Positions 62,464-64,000 of a stretch of 64,000 nt of DNA are shown one piece after another. Location: the NCBI RefSeq assembly GCF_006716885.1, contig NZ_VFPU01000001.1, positions 2,806,946 to 2,870,945 on the forward strand. Reading direction: 5' to 3'. The notes under the pieces were generated by a model, which was not told the DNA's origin, searched no databases, and worked only from the letters and a program-made list of their open reading frames with translations. The translations under genes were made by a program, and so were the position numbers. Numbering within the stretch: position 1 is the stretch's first letter; every line of letters starts with the position of its first letter. The DNA comes from Ornithinimicrobium humiphilum. Its GTDB lineage: Bacteria > Actinomycetota > Actinomycetes > Actinomycetales > Dermatophilaceae.

Positions 62464-63321
62464 TCACGCCGAGACGTCCACCACGTTCATCACGAGCGGG
62501 TCCATCCCCGCGATCTCCAGCGTCACCACGTCGCCGTCGGTGATCGGGCCGACGCCCTCCGGCGTCCCGGTCGCGATGACGTCGCCCGGGTGGAGCGTCG
62601 TCACGGCCGAGTACTCCGCGATGAGGCGGGCGACCCCGTAGATCAGGTAGGAGGTGTTGGACGCCTGGCGCTCCTCCTCCCCGACCGTGAGGCGGAAGTC
62701 GATGTCGGTGGGGTCCGCCACCTCGTCCGCGGTCACGATGCACGGGCCCAGCGGGGTGAAGGTGTCCATCGACTTGCGGAACGACCGGTCCTCCGGGCCC
62801 CGCAGCGTGATGTCCATGACCGGGGCGTAGCCGAAGACGTAGGACAGGGCGTCCTCCTCGGCGACCCGGCGGGCGGTGCGCCCGATGATCACGGCGACCT
62901 CGGCCTCGTGGTCGAAGCGACGTCCGGCGAGCGGGAGCTCGATGCGGCCGTCCGGGCCGACGATCGAGGAGATGGACTTGAAGAAGCCCTTCGCCTCCTC
63001 GATGGTCGGGATGACCATGCCCTTGTAGACGCCGTTCTCGCCACCCATCTCGCCCTGGTGGGCGTGGTAGTTGACGGGCGCCGCCACGAGGTTGTGCGGT
63101 CGGGGCTGCGGGGCGCGCAGGGTGACGTCCTCGAAGGCGGCCCCGCCACCGGCGGAGGCGGCCGCGGCGACCTGGTCGCGCACGTCGTCCCAGGCCTCGA
63201 TGAGGGCGGTCATCCGGTCCAGGGCCGGCACGTCGGCGGGAACGGTCGCGGTGATGTCCACGAGCGTGCCGTCCTCGGCCGCGACCCCCAGGCGGGAGTC
63301 GTCGAACATGTAGAGCTTCAT
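62464..63321 (-). CDS. Fumarylacetoacetate hydrolase-family protein, 285 aa
   Basis: The FAH fold is recognised from [14 protein letters not shown], the metal-binding [14 protein letters not shown] with two Glu, [13 protein letters not shown] with Asp, and [15 protein letters not shown]. The family hydrolyses or hydrates acylpyruvates and 2-oxo-pentenoate-type compounds from aromatic degradation. It lies 22 bases after the ABC solute-binding gene, and a hairpin separates it from iclR. Confidence 0.9.
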   Translation of the reverse strand: MKLYMFDDSRLGVAAEDGTLVDITATVPADVPALDRMTALIEAWDDVRDQVAAAASAGGGAAFEDVTLRAPQPRPHNLVAAPVNYHAHQGEMGGENGVYKGMVIPTIEEAKGFFKSISSIVGPDGRIELPLAGRRFDHEAEVAVIIGRTARRVAEEDALSYVFGYAPVMDITLRGPEDRSFRKSMDTFTPLGPCIVTADEVADPTDIDFRLTVGEEERQASNTSYLIYGVARLIAEYSAVTTLHPGDVIATGTPEGVGPITDGDVVTLEIAGMDPLVMNVVDVSA

Positions 63322-63343
63322 GCGGAGTGGTGTCCTCTCGGGG

Positions 63344-64000
63344 TCAGGGGGTGCCGGCAGGAAGGACGCCGTCGAGGTCCGGCGCCTGCGAGATCGTGCC
63401 GTACTTGGCGGCCGCCTTGCCGAGGATCTCGGCGGAGGACCGGTTGAACTGCGCCAGGAAGCGCGGGAGCACCATCGACTGGGCGGTGGCCTCGTCGATC
63501 TGGGTGTAGGTCGGGACGATGCGGCGCACCTCGTCGGGGTTGTCGTTCGCGTACTCCAGCGAGGTCGTCATGGCCTTGACGAACTTCTCGACGAGCTCGG
63601 GCTTCTCCTCGATGGTCTTCTCGAGCGTGAAGTAGCCCGAGACGTCCATCTGCTCGCTGACCGCCACGTAGTTCCAGCCCAGTGCCCGACCGCCCTCGTT
63701 GAGGGCCTTGGTCAGGAAGGGCTCGACGACCAGGCCGGCGTCGATCTGGCCGCGCTCCAGGGCCGCCATGACCTCGGGGACCGCGACCTCGACGAACTCC
63801 AGGGTCGACCCGTCGCCGCCGTCCGCGTCCACCGTGTGGCGGATGGTGGTGTCACCGATGTTGGACAGCAGGTTGGAGGAGACGGTCTTGCCCTCCAGGT
63901 CGGCGGGACGCTGCAGCGGGGAGTCCTCGGCCACGACGATGGCGGCGATGTCCGCGCCCTCCTCGCCGGTGTTGGTCGTGCCGTTGGTGACGAAGGTGAT
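63344..64000 (-). CDS. ABC transporter solute-binding protein, partial (C-terminal 218 aa)
   Basis: The gene runs out of the right edge; the reading frame is open to base 64000 (ITFVTNGTTNTGEEGAD and on), so a start inside the window is not implied. The pattern (DLEGKTVSSNLLSNIGD, VPEVMAALERGQIDAGLVVEPFLTKA, EKPELVEKFVKAM) is that of NMT1/TauA/SsuA-type binding proteins. It probably feeds the SsuBC-type transporter at 56.9-59.5 kb, from which it is separated by FAH, iclR and leuCD. Confidence 0.88.
   Translation of the reverse strand: MTFVTNGTTNTGEEGADIAAIVVAEDSPLQRPADLEGKTVSSNLLSNIGDTTIRHTVDADGGDGSTLEFVEVAVPEVMAALERGQIDAGLVVEPFLTKALNEGGRALGWNYVAVSEQMDVSGYFTLEKTIEEKPELVEKFVKAMTTSLEYANDNPDEVRRIVPTYTQIDEATAQSMVLPRFLAQFNRSSAEILGKAAAKYGTISQAPDLDGVLPAGTP

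Overview
The window is about 72% G+C with strong NNC/NNG codon bias. It carries an orphan groEL under tandem CIRCE elements, a DUF3263 protein, a GQDPYP-type Ung, and many operons joined by ATGA/GTGA stop-start overlaps. I read it as a chromosome segment of a high-GC actinobacterium, probably Micrococcales; the genus is inference. I see no rRNA, tRNA, CRISPR, insertion sequence or prophage gene. No gene-free stretch exceeds about 200 bases.

Layout. 0-9.5 kb is housekeeping: groEL, an MBL hydrolase, a universal stress protein coupled to a sodium/solute symporter, formate-THF ligase, DUF3263, ung, an SGNH hydrolase and a HpcH-type aldolase. 9.5-12.6 kb is a molybdate operon (a HTH-Mop regulator, then modABC) with a probably leaderless promoter and a repeated operator. 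12.7-16 kb holds a branched-chain acyl-CoA module (acyl-CoA dehydrogenase plus SDR), a PH-domain membrane protein and a META lipoprotein.

16-52.4 kb is a large catabolic island: three acyl-CoA dehydrogenase/crotonase/thiolase sets, two acyl-CoA synthetases, an Ltp2-like thiolase with a DUF35 partner, two amidohydrolases, a Rieske protein, a flavin/2Fe-2S reductase, a 3-ketosteroid-dehydrogenase-like flavoprotein, a dehalogenase-like hydrolase, a TRAP transporter with two DctP proteins, a class II aldolase / FMN hydroxyacid oxidase / ThDP decarboxylase module, an aldehyde dehydrogenase and one GntR-FCD regulator. Its operons start from unusually AT-rich promoters. Five of these share the core TAATGRTGWNYAT and three more have relatives of it, which suggests one co-regulated pathway for an imported carboxylic acid that is activated to a CoA thioester and beta-oxidised. 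The substrate cannot be read from the sequence.

Within the island, two paralogous proteins of unknown function (16.8-17.7 and 43.9-44.7 kb) are each translationally coupled to a crotonase. Each is built from two tandem copies of a domain of about 120 residues. This pair is the best candidate for something undescribed.

52.5-55.2 kb has a TetR/MFS efflux pair with a clear operator, and a GNAT acetyltransferase. 55.2-64 kb has a ThDP enzyme, an ABC importer of the nitrate/sulfonate/taurine type, leuD, leuC, an IclR regulator, a fumarylacetoacetate-hydrolase-family enzyme and, cut by the right edge, an ABC solute-binding protein, all on the minus strand.
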